Of a stretch of DNA of 13,111 nucleotides, positions 1 to 7,010 are shown piece after piece. Position numbers and translations under genes: made by a program. The notes beneath the pieces were generated by a model that worked only from the letters and a program-made list of their open reading frames with translations, did no database searches and was not told the DNA's origin. Source of the DNA: Rhizorhapis sp. SPR117 (GTDB taxonomy: Bacteria; Pseudomonadota; Alphaproteobacteria; Sphingomonadales; Sphingomonadaceae). Position 1 is the stretch's first letter. Each line of letters begins with the position of its first letter. The DNA lies in assembly GCF_021742065.1 (NCBI RefSeq), contig NZ_JAKKIE010000077.1, positions 1 through 13,111 of the forward strand, read 5' to 3'.

Positions 1-52
1 GCAGCAACATCGCACGAACAACACAGGAATTCGGCGCTTAGGCCGCGTTCCT

Positions 53-2341
53 TCACATTATCGCGACCTCGCGATAAAGCATCTTATGCGCAGCTGCGCA
101 TAAGATCGCGAACGCTGAGGCATAGCTGTCATAGATGCGCACCTGCTCATCGGTCAGCCGATGCTCCAGCATCTCATATTCGACGCCATCGAAGGACAGC
201 GAGCGGGCGGCATAGAGACCGAGCGCCTTGAGATCCCTCGCGAGCACTTCCATCGCCGCGACCCCGCCATTCTCGATCGCGGTGACGAACTCGCCGCGCG
301 TCGCGAACGGGAAATCATCGCCGCCCCAGAGGCCAAGGCGCTGCGCGTAGGCGAGGTTCTGCACGGTGGTCGCGCCCGTGGCCGAGACATAGACGATGCG
401 GGCATTGGGCAGCGCATGCTGCAAGCGCAGGCCCGCACGGCCCTGCTGCGAGGGGGCGACATCACCACGTTCGCCCTTGCCGCCGGCGGCATTGGCCATA
501 GCGTGCGCCTCGTCGAACACGATCACCCCGTCGAAATCTGGCCCCAGCCATTCGACGATCTGGTCGACGCGCGATTTCTTGCCCCCGCGCTCCTGTGAGC
601 GCAGGGTCGCATAGGTGGTGAAGAGAACGCCTTCATCGAGGCGGATTTCCGTTCCCTGACGGAAGCGCGAGAGCGGCGTTACCAGCAGTCGTTCCTGGCC
701 GAGCGCCGACCAGTCGCGCTGCGAGTCTTCGAGCAGCCGGTCCGAGACCGACAACCACAGCGCGCGGCGGCGGCCCTTGAGCCAATTGTCGAGAATGATC
801 GCGGCGACCTGTCGTCCTTTGCCAGCACCCGTGCCGTCGCCGAGGAACCAGCCCCGGCGGAACTGGACCGCGCCTTCGGCATCCTCCGCGGCGGTGGTGA
901 TGGCGTCGAAAGTATCGTCGACCATCCACGCGCCCGAGAGATGTCCAGCATGGGCTTCGCCGGCATAGATGACCGATTCAAGCTGCGCGTCCGACAAGAT
1001 ACCGAGCGTCACGAGCTGGGGCGGCAGGTGTGGCCGGTAAGAGGGTTTGGGCGGCGCGACCGACGCCATCGCCGCCGACTGGACCAACGAGGTGGGATGC
1101 GGCTGCGCACCCTCGATCCGCAGCGACTGGAGCGCATAGGGCTCGTATATGCCTTCGCCCAAACGCCCGGCGGGCGGCGACCAATCGATCGTCTCATAGG
1201 CAAGCTCAACCGCTGGGGTGTCCGGGACGAAAGACGAAACGACCGTGGCCCCGGTCCGCGTCTTCGGGCGCACCGGCGCGGTGGAGGCGATGACCGGCAA
1301 GGCAGCGACGGGCGATGGCGTGATCGGCGCGCGCGGTGGCACCTGGTCGAGTACGCATTGCAGCAGCGTCCCGGTATCGGGGGCCTTGCCAGCGCTCTCA
1401 ACGAAGCTGGCGGGATTGTCAGCAGGCAGCTTGTCGATGACGGTCAACCGGGTCTCGATCGTCGTGCCGTGCTTCGCATAGACCTTCCCGTCGATCGCGG
1501 CGGTGAACACCACGCGCGCCTTGTTCTGCAGCCGGGTGAACGGGCCGCGCCAGTCGGATGACGCCGGTGCGCAGCTCGCGCCCGTGATCGCGACCAGGCG
1601 GCCGCCCGGTTCGAGGCGCGCGAGCGCGGATTCGATATGACGCATTGCCGCGTCGCGCATGGTGCGATCGACGTTTGCGGCCGCCGAGAAAGGCGGGTTC
1701 ATCAGCACGATGGTCGGGCAGATGGCAGTGGGCAGGCGATCGTCGATCGAGGCGGCGTCATGCGCCGATACGGGCATGTCCGGGAACAGCAGCCGCAGCA
1801 GTTCGGCGCGAGTCTCGGCCAGTTCGTTGAGCGTGAGGCCGGCGCGCGCGAGCTGTGCGTGAACGCCAAGCATGCCGGTGCCAGCCGACGGTTCGAGCAC
1901 ATGATCGGCGGGATGGATCGACGCCGCCACGGCCGCGACGAAAGCAAGACCCGGCGGGGTCGAAAATTGCTGCAAGGCCTGGGAAGTTTCCGAACGGCGC
2001 GTGTGCGTGGGCATCAACGCTGCGATACGTTCGATCAGCGCTAGCGCGCTCATTGGCGCACGGCCAACGATCGCCGAACCATAGCGGCGCAGGAACAGGA
2101 TCTCCGCCGCCTCGCAGGCGTCATAAGCGGTTTTCCAGTCCCAGGCGCCGGTCGCATCGCTGCCGCCGAAGGCGTCGGACATCGCGATGCGGAGCTGCGT
2201 CGCATCGATGGTGCGTCCCGCCTCCAGCGCCGGCAGGAGGGTGCGCGCCGCGGCCAGCAGGGCACTGGCCCGGCCTGCGAAGCCGGACGCCACGCGGGAA
2301 GGCGCGGCGCACAGCGCCGCGTCGGACAGGATGTGGGTCAT
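53..2341 (-). CDS. Truncated strawberry-notch-like methyltransferase/helicase
   Basis: This is a large plasmid-type protein that joins a SAM-dependent DNA methyltransferase fold to a superfamily 2 helicase fold. Visible motifs in order are: EPSAGTG (about residues 150-156, SAM-binding motif I), NPPF (215-218, amino-methyltransferase catalytic motif), GDGTGAGKG (501-509, Walker A), DEAH (610-613, Walker B) and VSATG (652-656, motif III). Intact relatives are, from memory, roughly 1,400 residues or more and continue into a second RecA lobe. Here the frame ends at residue 762 after YASAFAI with about 16 unrelated residues encoded by the palindromes. Without the second lobe, ATP-driven translocation should be lost, while the methyltransferase could remain active. 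The ATG at 2341 is the start; it is preceded by a long leader resembling that of the ParB-like gene. It is divergent from the Ros/MucR gene. Confidence 0.85.
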   Translation of the reverse strand: MTHILSDAALCAAPSRVASGFAGRASALLAAARTLLPALEAGRTIDATQLRIAMSDAFGGSDATGAWDWKTAYDACEAAEILFLRRYGSAIVGRAPMSALALIERIAALMPTHTRRSETSQALQQFSTPPGLAFVAAVAASIHPADHVLEPSAGTGMLGVHAQLARAGLTLNELAETRAELLRLLFPDMPVSAHDAASIDDRLPTAICPTIVLMNPPFSAAANVDRTMRDAAMRHIESALARLEPGGRLVAITGASCAPASSDWRGPFTRLQNKARVVFTAAIDGKVYAKHGTTIETRLTVIDKLPADNPASFVESAGKAPDTGTLLQCVLDQVPPRAPITPSPVAALPVIASTAPVRPKTRTGATVVSSFVPDTPAVELAYETIDWSPPAGRLGEGIYEPYALQSLRIEGAQPHPTSLVQSAAMASVAPPKPSYRPHLPPQLVTLGILSDAQLESVIYAGEAHAGHLSGAWMVDDTFDAITTAAEDAEGAVQFRRGWFLGDGTGAGKGRQVAAIILDNWLKGRRRALWLSVSDRLLEDSQRDWSALGQERLLVTPLSRFRQGTEIRLDEGVLFTTYATLRSQERGGKKSRVDQIVEWLGPDFDGVIVFDEAHAMANAAGGKGERGDVAPSQQGRAGLRLQHALPNARIVYVSATGATTVQNLAYAQRLGLWGGDDFPFATRGEFVTAIENGGVAAMEVLARDLKALGLYAARSLSFDGVEYEMLEHRLTDEQVRIYDSYASAFAILCAAAHKMLYREVAIM
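58..77. repeat. 20-bp palindrome with 2-bp centre
   Basis: The arms are TTATCGCGA and TCGCGATAA, perfectly complementary around a CC centre. It lies three bases from the larger palindrome at 81-106, and both carry the outer pattern TTAT-S-GCG ... CGC-S-ATAA. Two 9-base arms around a short centre fit a core crossover site for a tyrosine recombinase, but that role is inferred. Confidence 0.75.
81..106. repeat. 26-bp perfect palindrome at the break point
   Basis: Two 13-base arms (ATCTTATGCGCAG and its exact complement) meet with no spacer. The right edge falls where the strawberry-notch-like reading frame loses family character, so the palindrome itself encodes part of the aberrant tail. It has no T-run on either side, so it does not look like a Rho-independent terminator. 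A recombinase or resolvase site at an element end is the preferred reading. Confidence 0.8.
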
Positions 2342-2440
2342 GGGTGGAAGTCTCCGGGAGAGCAGGAAGGGAAGCCCCGGCGGACGCTCTCTCTAGGCCC
2401 AGCCGGGTTCCCTCCTCCCGGCCTGTTCTCTGGCTCTCAT
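2342..2440 (-). promoter_or_regulatory. 5' leader of the strawberry-notch-like gene, shared with the ParB-like gene
   Basis: Read on the minus strand, this 99-base leader opens with ATGAGAGCCAGAGAACAGGC and has an AGAGAGAG run at 2394-2387 before the gene start. The ParB-like leader (9242-9329) has the same order: ATGAGAG, a second AGAG, GCCGGG, GGGCTGGG-like sequence, an AGAGAG run, then a GGCGG/CCGCC stretch. The opening ATG begins a 15-codon frame ending with TAG at 2393, rich in Arg. No good ribosome site precedes it. It may be a structured mRNA leader, a leader-peptide attenuator or a protein-binding site. Confidence 0.45.
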
Positions 2441-2454
2441 CAGCATAGGCGACA

Positions 2455-2473
2455 CACGCATGGCTGATGCGTG
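2455..2473. promoter_or_regulatory. Inverted repeat in the divergent intergenic region
   Basis: CACGCAT and ATGCGTG are perfect 7-base arms separated by five bases. The repeat lies 15 bases upstream of the shared leader of the strawberry-notch-like gene and 125 bases upstream of the Ros/MucR start. Size and position fit a dimeric repressor operator controlling leftward transcription. The binding protein is unknown. Confidence 0.35.
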
Positions 2474-2597
2474 CTCAAATTCGGGTTCGCGCGGGAAAAT
2501 CTGGCTCATGGACCGATGTTTCGCTATGTGCCGGCGCAATATCGAGCACTCTCCCGCACGGTATGCTTGAATGTCTCTGTTCGGAAGAAGAGCTCCC

Positions 2598-3098
2598 ATG
2601 ACTGATCACGCCGACGCCGATAATGTCCTGATTACGCTGACGGCGGACATCGTTGCCGCCCATGTGTCGAACAACAACGTGGCCGTCAGCGATCTTCCGC
2701 TCTTGATCGGAAATGTTCATGGCGCGCTCAGCGGTCTTGGTCAGGCTGAACAGATGGAGGAAGCCAAGCTTGTTCCCGCCGTTTCCGTGCGATCGTCGGT
2801 AAAGCCCGACTTCATCATCTGCCTCGAAGACGGCAAGAAGCTCAAGATGCTCAAGCGCCACCTGATGACCCATTTTCAGATGACGCCTGAGCAATATCGC
2901 GCGAAATGGAATCTGCCGGCCGACTATCCCATGGTCGCGCCAAATTATGCGCAGCAGCGTCGGGCGTTGGCGCATCAGATCGGACTTGGCCGTAAGCCCA
3001 AGTCGGCGAATAGCCCTGTCACTGAAGTAAAGCCGGCAATAGCATCGACGCCCCGCCGTCCGCGAAAGAAGGGTTCCGACGCAGAGAAAGGCGCATAG
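2598..3098 (+). CDS. Ros/MucR-family zinc-finger transcriptional regulator
   Basis: This is a 166-residue DNA-binding regulator of the Ros/MucR family, which represses AT-rich promoters in alphaproteobacteria. The signature block runs from about residue 70 to 133, including CLEDGKKLKMLKRHL, MTPEQYRAKW, LPADYPMVAPNYA and IGLGRK. The metal ligands appear to be C75, D78, H88 and H92: the second Cys of Ros is Asp, a natural Cys-Asp-His-His variant described in Mesorhizobium homologues. The N-terminal ~60 residues resemble the oligomerising region of MucR, and the C-terminus is a basic tail (RRPRKK). The ATG at 2598 is chosen because AGAAGAG precedes it and MTDHADADN is family-like; an in-frame ATG at 2571 is further upstream. 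As the only recognisable DNA-binding repressor gene here it could regulate this accessory region, though that is inference. Confidence 0.92.
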   Translation: MTDHADADNVLITLTADIVAAHVSNNNVAVSDLPLLIGNVHGALSGLGQAEQMEEAKLVPAVSVRSSVKPDFIICLEDGKKLKMLKRHLMTHFQMTPEQYRAKWNLPADYPMVAPNYAQQRRALAHQIGLGRKPKSANSPVTEVKPAIASTPRRPRKKGSDAEKGA

Positions 3099-3126
3099 AC
3101 TGACGGCCTGCCTCTGAGCGCCAGAC

Positions 3127-3158
3127 AAAAAAGCCCGCCCCAACGAATGGGACGGGCT
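3127..3158 (-). terminator. Rho-independent terminator closing the ParB/DUF series
   Basis: On the minus strand the stem is AGCCCGTCCC with GGGGCGGGCT (one G-U pair), followed by six T. It begins seven bases after the stop of the DUF7007-like gene. On the plus strand it lacks a T-run and the stem has a C-A mismatch, so it is not an efficient terminator for the Ros/MucR gene. Confidence 0.85.
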
Positions 3159-3164
3159 GATAGG

Positions 3165-3968
3165 TCAGGTCACCATCGCTTTATGCCGGACGGGATCGAT
3201 CACGAACCCATGCCGTCCGGCACTATATTCATCGGCCGGTACAAGGAAGCCACGGCTTTGCGACACATCGCATCGGCCGCCGATCGTGGCGACCGTCTCG
3301 ACGAAACTGGGATGGCGATCGGATCGCAGGGCCGAGATGACGACCCAGTCTTCTGCATGATCGCGCTGGAACTGCTCACGGTCGCGGGTGAAGGAGTCTT
3401 CCGCCGTCAGAACACCGCCATGCACCGCTTCCCAGGCATCGGGCTCCCAGTCCCGCAGCGTTTTGTCCGCGCTTGCTATCTCCCGGTCGGTGAACAGGTC
3501 GGGATAGCCCGCGGCCACACGCGCCCAGTCGCCATCCTCCTCATACCACCCGCCTTTGATCCGCAGCGCGGGATGCAGGCCAGCGTTGCGGGCGCGGTCG
3601 AATTTGAACCCGCCATGCGAGGCGGTCGAATGGAACACGATCCCCTGGGCATAGATGGTCGCGCCCTGCGACATGCCCCAGGGCGTCGCGAGGCGCATGT
3701 GCAATTCCTTGCGGCCAAGGGCTTCGCGCTGCCGCAGATGAACCGCGATCGCCTCGACATGCGCGCGAAAGCCCGCCTCGTCGGCGACGATGCCTTCGTT
3801 GCCGAAGACATCGTTCTCGCTCCATGCAGCGATCGGCCGGGTGAGCCGCCAGTCCGACGCGAGCCGGAAGCCGCCCCGCGCCGGAATAGCGATGTAGCCC
3901 AGATCGCCGACACGGGCGGCCATGAGTCCAGAGGCGGTCATGCCATATTCGACGTTGATCCCGGTCAT
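3165..3968 (-). CDS. DUF7007-like protein
   Basis: This 267-residue soluble protein resembles alphaproteobacterial plasmid proteins I associate with DUF7007. The recognisable core runs from about residue 93: TPWGMSQGATIYAQGIVFHST, then a Gly/His-rich loop and FKFDRARNAGLHPALR, GGWYEEDGDW, WEPDAWEAVHG, DWVVISALRSDRHP, and a C-terminal FLVPADEYSAGRHGFVIDP. No signal peptide, membrane segment or known catalytic motif is seen, and the biochemical function is unknown. The ATG overlaps the stop of the 95-residue gene by ATGA and has AGGAGGG upstream, so it is translationally coupled. It is the last gene of the ParB/DUF series, before the strong terminator at 3127-3158. Confidence 0.8.
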   Translation of the reverse strand: MTGINVEYGMTASGLMAARVGDLGYIAIPARGGFRLASDWRLTRPIAAWSENDVFGNEGIVADEAGFRAHVEAIAVHLRQREALGRKELHMRLATPWGMSQGATIYAQGIVFHSTASHGGFKFDRARNAGLHPALRIKGGWYEEDGDWARVAAGYPDLFTDREIASADKTLRDWEPDAWEAVHGGVLTAEDSFTRDREQFQRDHAEDWVVISALRSDRHPSFVETVATIGGRCDVSQSRGFLVPADEYSAGRHGFVIDPVRHKAMVT

Positions 3969-4252
3969 GCCGCCCTCCTGTCGATGGCACGGGCGGGCGC
4001 ATAATCAGGGCCGTAAGCGCGTGACCGCGCGAAGGTCGGATCATCGGCCTCGTCGACCAGATATTCGGTGACCTCCTCGGCATAGTCGGCGTCGATCACT
4101 GCCGAATGGACGGGAATCAGGCCGACGGAGTGGCGCTCCGCGAACACGACTGCATCGGCCGCCTGCATTGCCGCGCGATGATCGGGTGCATCGACCGCGA
4201 CCTTGATCCGGATGGTCGCATAGACATGCACATAGTGGCGCCGCATGGTCAT
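3965..4252 (-). CDS. Hypothetical protein, 95 residues
   Basis: I do not recognise a named family. The N-terminal half (RRHYVHVYATIRIKVAVDA followed by HRAAMQAADAVVF) looks like a beta strand and helix, perhaps a small alpha/beta fold. The rest is acidic (EEVTEYLVDEADD) with a basic end (RAIDRRAA). The start ATG overlaps the preceding gene's stop as ATGA, and its own stop overlaps the DUF7007-like start the same way. The three are therefore one translationally coupled block. A second Met at codon 3 is a possible alternative start. Confidence 0.75.
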   Translation of the reverse strand: MTMRRHYVHVYATIRIKVAVDAPDHRAAMQAADAVVFAERHSVGLIPVHSAVIDADYAEEVTEYLVDEADDPTFARSRAYGPDYAPARAIDRRAA

Positions 4253-4725
4253 GCCGCTTTCCCGAGACTGGAGGGCAGGATCACCAGGTCAGGAGCGGGG
4301 ACGATCTCGGCGTGCATGCCGGAATAGCTGTTACGCGCCATCCATTCCTCCGCCGCCGCCATATGCGGAGCGAGATGGCGCAGCTCGTCGCGCCCGCCGA
4401 AACTGGTGAGCACGCGGACCATGCCGGGCTTCGGCGTCTCGATAATCTCGAAATGCAATGCGCTCTCGACCGAATAGTGCCGGTTCACGACGATCGCGAT
4501 GATGCCCTGACTGCCATAATTGCCGAGATGGAGGCAGAAGCCTGCGGGCGATTGGTAGGTCGGCCGAATTTCTTCCGCCCTGCGCTCGACCAGACGGCCG
4601 ATACCATTGTCGTTGTTCCACGCCTTGAGCTTGCGGGTGAACCGCTCGGGCGGGCGCGGCTCGCCGTTGGAATAGCGGATAAGACTGCCGAGCGGCGCGG
4701 TGTCATAGATCGATTGTGCGGACAT
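4249..4725 (-). CDS. Hypothetical protein, 158 residues
   Basis: This is an uncharacterised soluble protein. Features include a Pro/Arg-rich segment near residues 24-33 (GEPRPPERFTRKLKAWNND), a central NYGSQGIIAIVVNRHYSV segment that looks like beta strands, and a C-terminal EEWMARN/EIVPAPDLVILP stretch. The ATG at 4725 is preferred over an in-frame ATG at 4746 because AAGGAGACGAG lies just before it, while the upstream ATG sits at the edge of the terminator hairpin (4748-4772). Its stop overlaps the start of the 95-residue gene. It is the first gene of the last block of the series. Confidence 0.78.
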   Translation of the reverse strand: MSAQSIYDTAPLGSLIRYSNGEPRPPERFTRKLKAWNNDNGIGRLVERRAEEIRPTYQSPAGFCLHLGNYGSQGIIAIVVNRHYSVESALHFEIIETPKPGMVRVLTSFGGRDELRHLAPHMAAAEEWMARNSYSGMHAEIVPAPDLVILPSSLGKAA

Positions 4726-4747
4726 AATCTCGTCTCCTTGAAACACA

Positions 4748-4772
4748 AAAGCCCGGCGTGCGGCCGGGCTTT
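4748..4772 (-). terminator. Intergenic terminator-type hairpin
   Basis: AAAGCCCGGC pairs perfectly with GCCGGGCTTT around GTGCG, and TTTTGTG follows on the minus strand. It lies 27 bases after the stop of the 248-residue gene and ends 22 bases before the next start (4725). No separate promoter fits in the gap, so partial read-through is needed to express the next block from upstream. Confidence 0.8.
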
Positions 4773-4799
4773 CGGGGATTATGGTTGGTCAGGAAAGGA

Positions 4800-5546
4800 T
4801 CAGGCAGGCCCGGCGCGCGCGATCCGGGTGGCCGCCATGGCGGCGCTGGACACGATGCGTTCAAGCTGGTCATCGAGGTTGAGCCTGCTGATCGCCTCGA
4901 CGCAGCCCTGGCGGATATGCACATCGCTGACCTCGACGGCAGCGGCATCGGTGCCGGCATAAACCTTCTGGATATCCCTCAGCGTGGAGCGGACATCCTC
5001 CTCGGCGAGCATCAGGACGGGATGCCGGCCGTGCCCCGGCGCACAGCCAAGATCGCCATGCTCAGCCTCGTCCAGCAGCCGGCATTCCATCTCATTGGTC
5101 GAGTTGGACAGGATTTGATGCGCGGTCACCACGGTCACGCCGCCGCCAAAGCCATCTGGCCGCATCTTCGTGCAGGTCCAGGCCGAGGTGATGGTCACAT
5201 GGTCGAGTACTTCGCAGCGACGCACGATCTGCTGGAAGATCGCGGCATCGCCCAGATCGGAGAGGTCGATTTCCAATTCGGTTTCGTCGGGACCGGCCTC
5301 GGTGAGCAGTTTGCGGATCATCTCGACGATGCAGCCGGACGGCATGGGCTCGTCTTCCAGCGCCTCCTTAAGATCGGCGATGCCGAGCCAGACCATGTCG
5401 GACGGTCCTTCGCTCGCGTAGAAATAGATCGCGTCCCCATCGGACTCATGCTCGAATACGCCGGTGAGCAACGCGAGTTCGAGCCGGGTCATCGCGTTGG
5501 CTGGAATGCTCGGCTGCACGACGGTCGGAGAATGATAATCAGCCAT
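4800..5546 (-). CDS. Hypothetical protein, 248 residues
   Basis: I do not recognise this family. The protein is acidic and soluble, with no signal peptide or membrane segment. Visible stretches are an N-terminal region with MTRLELALLTGVFEHE (about 19-34), an acidic middle with ELEIDLSDLGDAAIFQQIVRRC, a Gly-rich FGGGVTVVTAHQIL, a Cys/His-containing part (MECRLLDEAEHGDLGCAPGH) and an alpha-helical C-terminus. The few Cys and His residues do not form a clear zinc motif. TGGAGA precedes the ATG. It stands as a single-gene block between the hairpins at 5569-5588 and 4748-4772. Confidence 0.78.
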   Translation of the reverse strand: MADYHSPTVVQPSIPANAMTRLELALLTGVFEHESDGDAIYFYASEGPSDMVWLGIADLKEALEDEPMPSGCIVEMIRKLLTEAGPDETELEIDLSDLGDAAIFQQIVRRCEVLDHVTITSAWTCTKMRPDGFGGGVTVVTAHQILSNSTNEMECRLLDEAEHGDLGCAPGHGRHPVLMLAEEDVRSTLRDIQKVYAGTDAAAVEVSDVHIRQGCVEAISRLNLDDQLERIVSSAAMAATRIARAGPA

Positions 5547-5565
5547 GAAAGGTCTCCAGATACAT

Positions 5566-5590
5566 GAAAGCCCGGCACAAGGCCGGGCAT
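5566..5590 (-). terminator. Intergenic terminator-type hairpin
   Basis: The stem is GCCCGGC (5570-5576) with GCCGGGC (5582-5588), followed by TTTCATG on the minus strand. It has the same core as the other intergenic hairpins but a shorter T-run. It starts about 35 bases after the stop of the 73-residue gene and ends about 20 bases before the next start at 5546. Confidence 0.7.
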
Positions 5591-5622
5591 CGCAGGGAAG
5601 ATTGAGCGGTGAGTGGCGACGA

Positions 5623-5844
5623 TCAGGGCGGCGGATCGGGATCGCTGGGCGCAGCGGCCACGACCTCGGTTCGCAGCGTCCAGCTCCCGATCAGGAGTTC
5701 CCCGCCGAGGAAACCCGCGCCCATGAGGCGGTGACGGATGGCATGATCCGTGTCGCCGGCAGCTTGCTGTAAGCGTTCGACCAGGATGACGGGCGTGCCG
5801 TTCTCCTCTTCGAGATCGAACTCAAGGATCGCGCGGACCTTCAT
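5623..5844 (-). CDS. Hypothetical protein, 73 residues
   Basis: This is a small protein of unknown family. It opens with a strand-like MKVRAILEFDLEEENG segment, has a central helix (VERLQQAAGDTDHAIRHRLM) and ends in a Pro-rich tail. Its ATG overlaps the stop of the DUF6915-like gene (ATGA) with GGGAGAG upstream, which supports translation by coupling. A terminator-type hairpin follows. No function can be assigned. Confidence 0.72.
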   Translation of the reverse strand: MKVRAILEFDLEEENGTPVILVERLQQAAGDTDHAIRHRLMGAGFLGGELLIGSWTLRTEVVAAAPSDPDPPP

Positions 5845-6224
5845 GCCGGCTCTCCCATAGGCGAGGATTGCACCGCGAACGGATCGACGTCGCGGTGGAT
5901 CGGTTGCGCACGGCCCATCCAGGGTTCAGGGCGGATGCAGCGCACCCAGTCCGCGAAGCTGGGAATGAAACCCAGATCCTCACGCACATGCTGTTCGCCA
6001 ATGAGCCGAACCGGGACGACGCGTCCTGTCGAAATAATGATTGTCGGCCCGAACACCCGTTCCAGTTGGAATATGCCTTGGGCATGGTGACGCAGGGCAC
6101 GGTGCCGGAAGTCAGCAATGATCTCTTTCGAATGATCGAACCACTGGTGGAGCGGCAGATAATCGTCGGGTTCGCCGCCCCATTTGCGGACCGAGGAGAG
6201 CGCGTGGTGATAGCAATGTCCCAT
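5841..6224 (-). CDS. DUF6915-like protein
   Basis: This 127-residue protein resembles plasmid and accessory proteins I associate with DUF6915. Recognisable segments are the start MGHCYHHALSSVRKWGG, then LHQWFDHSKEIIADFRHRALRHHAQGIF, VPVRLIGEQHVREDLGFIPSFADWVR and PWMGRA. The many conserved His residues (HCYHH, DFRHRALRHH, EQHV) suggest a metal site; this is inference. The start at 6224 is preferred over an ATG at 6278 because it gives the family-like N-terminus and lies 10 bases after the DUF6878-like stop, with GTGAGG before it. Its stop overlaps the 73-residue gene start. Confidence 0.78.
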   Translation of the reverse strand: MGHCYHHALSSVRKWGGEPDDYLPLHQWFDHSKEIIADFRHRALRHHAQGIFQLERVFGPTIIISTGRVVPVRLIGEQHVREDLGFIPSFADWVRCIRPEPWMGRAQPIHRDVDPFAVQSSPMGEPA

Positions 6225-6234
6225 AGCCGCAGCC

Positions 6235-6708
6235 TCACCAGCGATAGGCGTGATGTTCGGACGACATGAACCGCTCATTATAGTCGAGCGTGATCGTCCT
6301 GGTCGTTATATCGAAGGTGAATTCGCCATAAGCGCCGTCCGAATTCTCCCAGCCTGCGTGCTTCTCGCGTAGAAGGTCGTAGACGAGCGTTTCCAGTGCC
6401 AGTGTGGTGCGGTGCCGACGTCGAACCGGTTGCATTTCGCCATAGGGCAGATCGAGGCTGTCCACCTTGCCTTCGGGCAGTGAGGCCTGCTCATCGCCGA
6501 CATAGACCTGAATGTCCTCGATCTGGCCGCTGTCGCCTTCACCATCGAAAATAACGACGACGCGCGTGATATTCGCCGAAGCGAGGTGCGCGAACAGCCG
6601 CTGCTTGTTGTCGGGAACGAGCTTCGCGGCGGCGGCTTCCCATGCCGTATACCGTGCCATGGTCGCTGCCATGTCGATGGCGGGCTGAGATTCTGTTGCA
6701 TCCGTCAT
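6235..6708 (-). CDS. DUF6878-like protein
   Basis: This is a 157-residue soluble protein with the family-like segments IFDGEGDSGQIEDI (about 53-66), TLALETLVYDLLREKHAGWENSDGAYGEF and FDITTRTITLDYNERF. The acidic patterns DGEGDSG and ENSDGAYGEF recur across the group, but the function is unknown. AGGAG lies seven bases before the ATG. A 12-bp perfect hairpin (6727-6756) lies immediately upstream. It heads a three-gene block with the DUF6915-like and 73-residue genes. Confidence 0.82.
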   Translation of the reverse strand: MTDATESQPAIDMAATMARYTAWEAAAAKLVPDNKQRLFAHLASANITRVVVIFDGEGDSGQIEDIQVYVGDEQASLPEGKVDSLDLPYGEMQPVRRRHRTTLALETLVYDLLREKHAGWENSDGAYGEFTFDITTRTITLDYNERFMSSEHHAYRW

Positions 6709-6726
6709 TGCGGATCTCCTGAAAGG

Positions 6727-6756
6727 CGAAAGCCCGGCGCGCTGGCCGGGCTTTCG
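6727..6756 (-). terminator. Intergenic terminator-type hairpin
   Basis: CGAAAGCCCGGC and GCCGGGCTTTCG form a perfect 12-bp stem around six bases. The minus-strand T-run lies within the stem (CTTTCG). It lies 36 bases after the stop of the 64-residue gene and ends 18 bases before the DUF6878-like start, overlapping the region where a promoter would be needed. Confidence 0.75.
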
Positions 6757-6792
6757 AGGTTTGGGGAAAGAAAGTGGAATCGCGTCGACGGT

Positions 6793-6987
6793 TCATTCTC
6801 GAAGCCCGCCGGCGGCAATTTCCTCAATCCATTCGGCGGCTTCATCGAAATCGCCGTCGTCGTCGGCGACCAGACGGGCCAGCGCCATCGCGCCATCGCG
6901 GCCGAGTTGCCCCATGCGCTGAAGCGCGCTCAGCAGGATCGGGGCCAGTTCGTCCGGCGTTGCGTTTTCGATCCGGGACGTCTGCAT
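6793..6987 (-). CDS. Hypothetical protein, 64 residues
   Basis: This is a small acidic, probably all-helical protein (PDELAPILLSALQRMGQLGRDGAMALARLVADDDGDFDEAAEWIEEI). The ATG at 6987 has a very good ribosome site, GAGGAGGT, about five bases upstream, which supports a real gene despite its size. It follows the ParB-like gene after a hairpin and precedes the DUF6878-like gene after another. I do not recognise a family; a small partner of the ParB-like protein is only a guess from position. Confidence 0.75.
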   Translation of the reverse strand: MQTSRIENATPDELAPILLSALQRMGQLGRDGAMALARLVADDDGDFDEAAEWIEEIAAGGLRE

Positions 6988-7010
6988 CGTTTACCTCCTC
7001 AAAATGGCAA

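Larger units (their letters stand above)
1..106. mobile_element. Presumed end of an inserted element interrupting the strawberry-notch-like gene
   Basis: Coding similarity to the strawberry-notch-like helicase stops near position 105. To the left lie two back-to-back palindromes (81-106 and 58-77), then non-coding sequence to the window edge. The protein tail encoded across the palindromes has no helicase character. A gene break exactly at paired inverted sites is what the end of a tyrosine-recombinase element would leave, for example a recombinase-in-trio element. No recombinase gene or target duplication is visible here, so the element type is inference. A small deletion or rearrangement at a resolution site is the alternative. 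Confidence 0.4.

Noticed and set aside
3147..4004. A 285-codon open frame on the plus strand
   Set aside because: It is antisense to the DUF7007-like gene and starts in the terminator of that series.
6222..6278. Upstream start at 6278 for the DUF6915-like gene
   Set aside because: It would overlap the DUF6878-like gene by 44 bases and adds residues unlike the family start; 6224 fits the spacing better.
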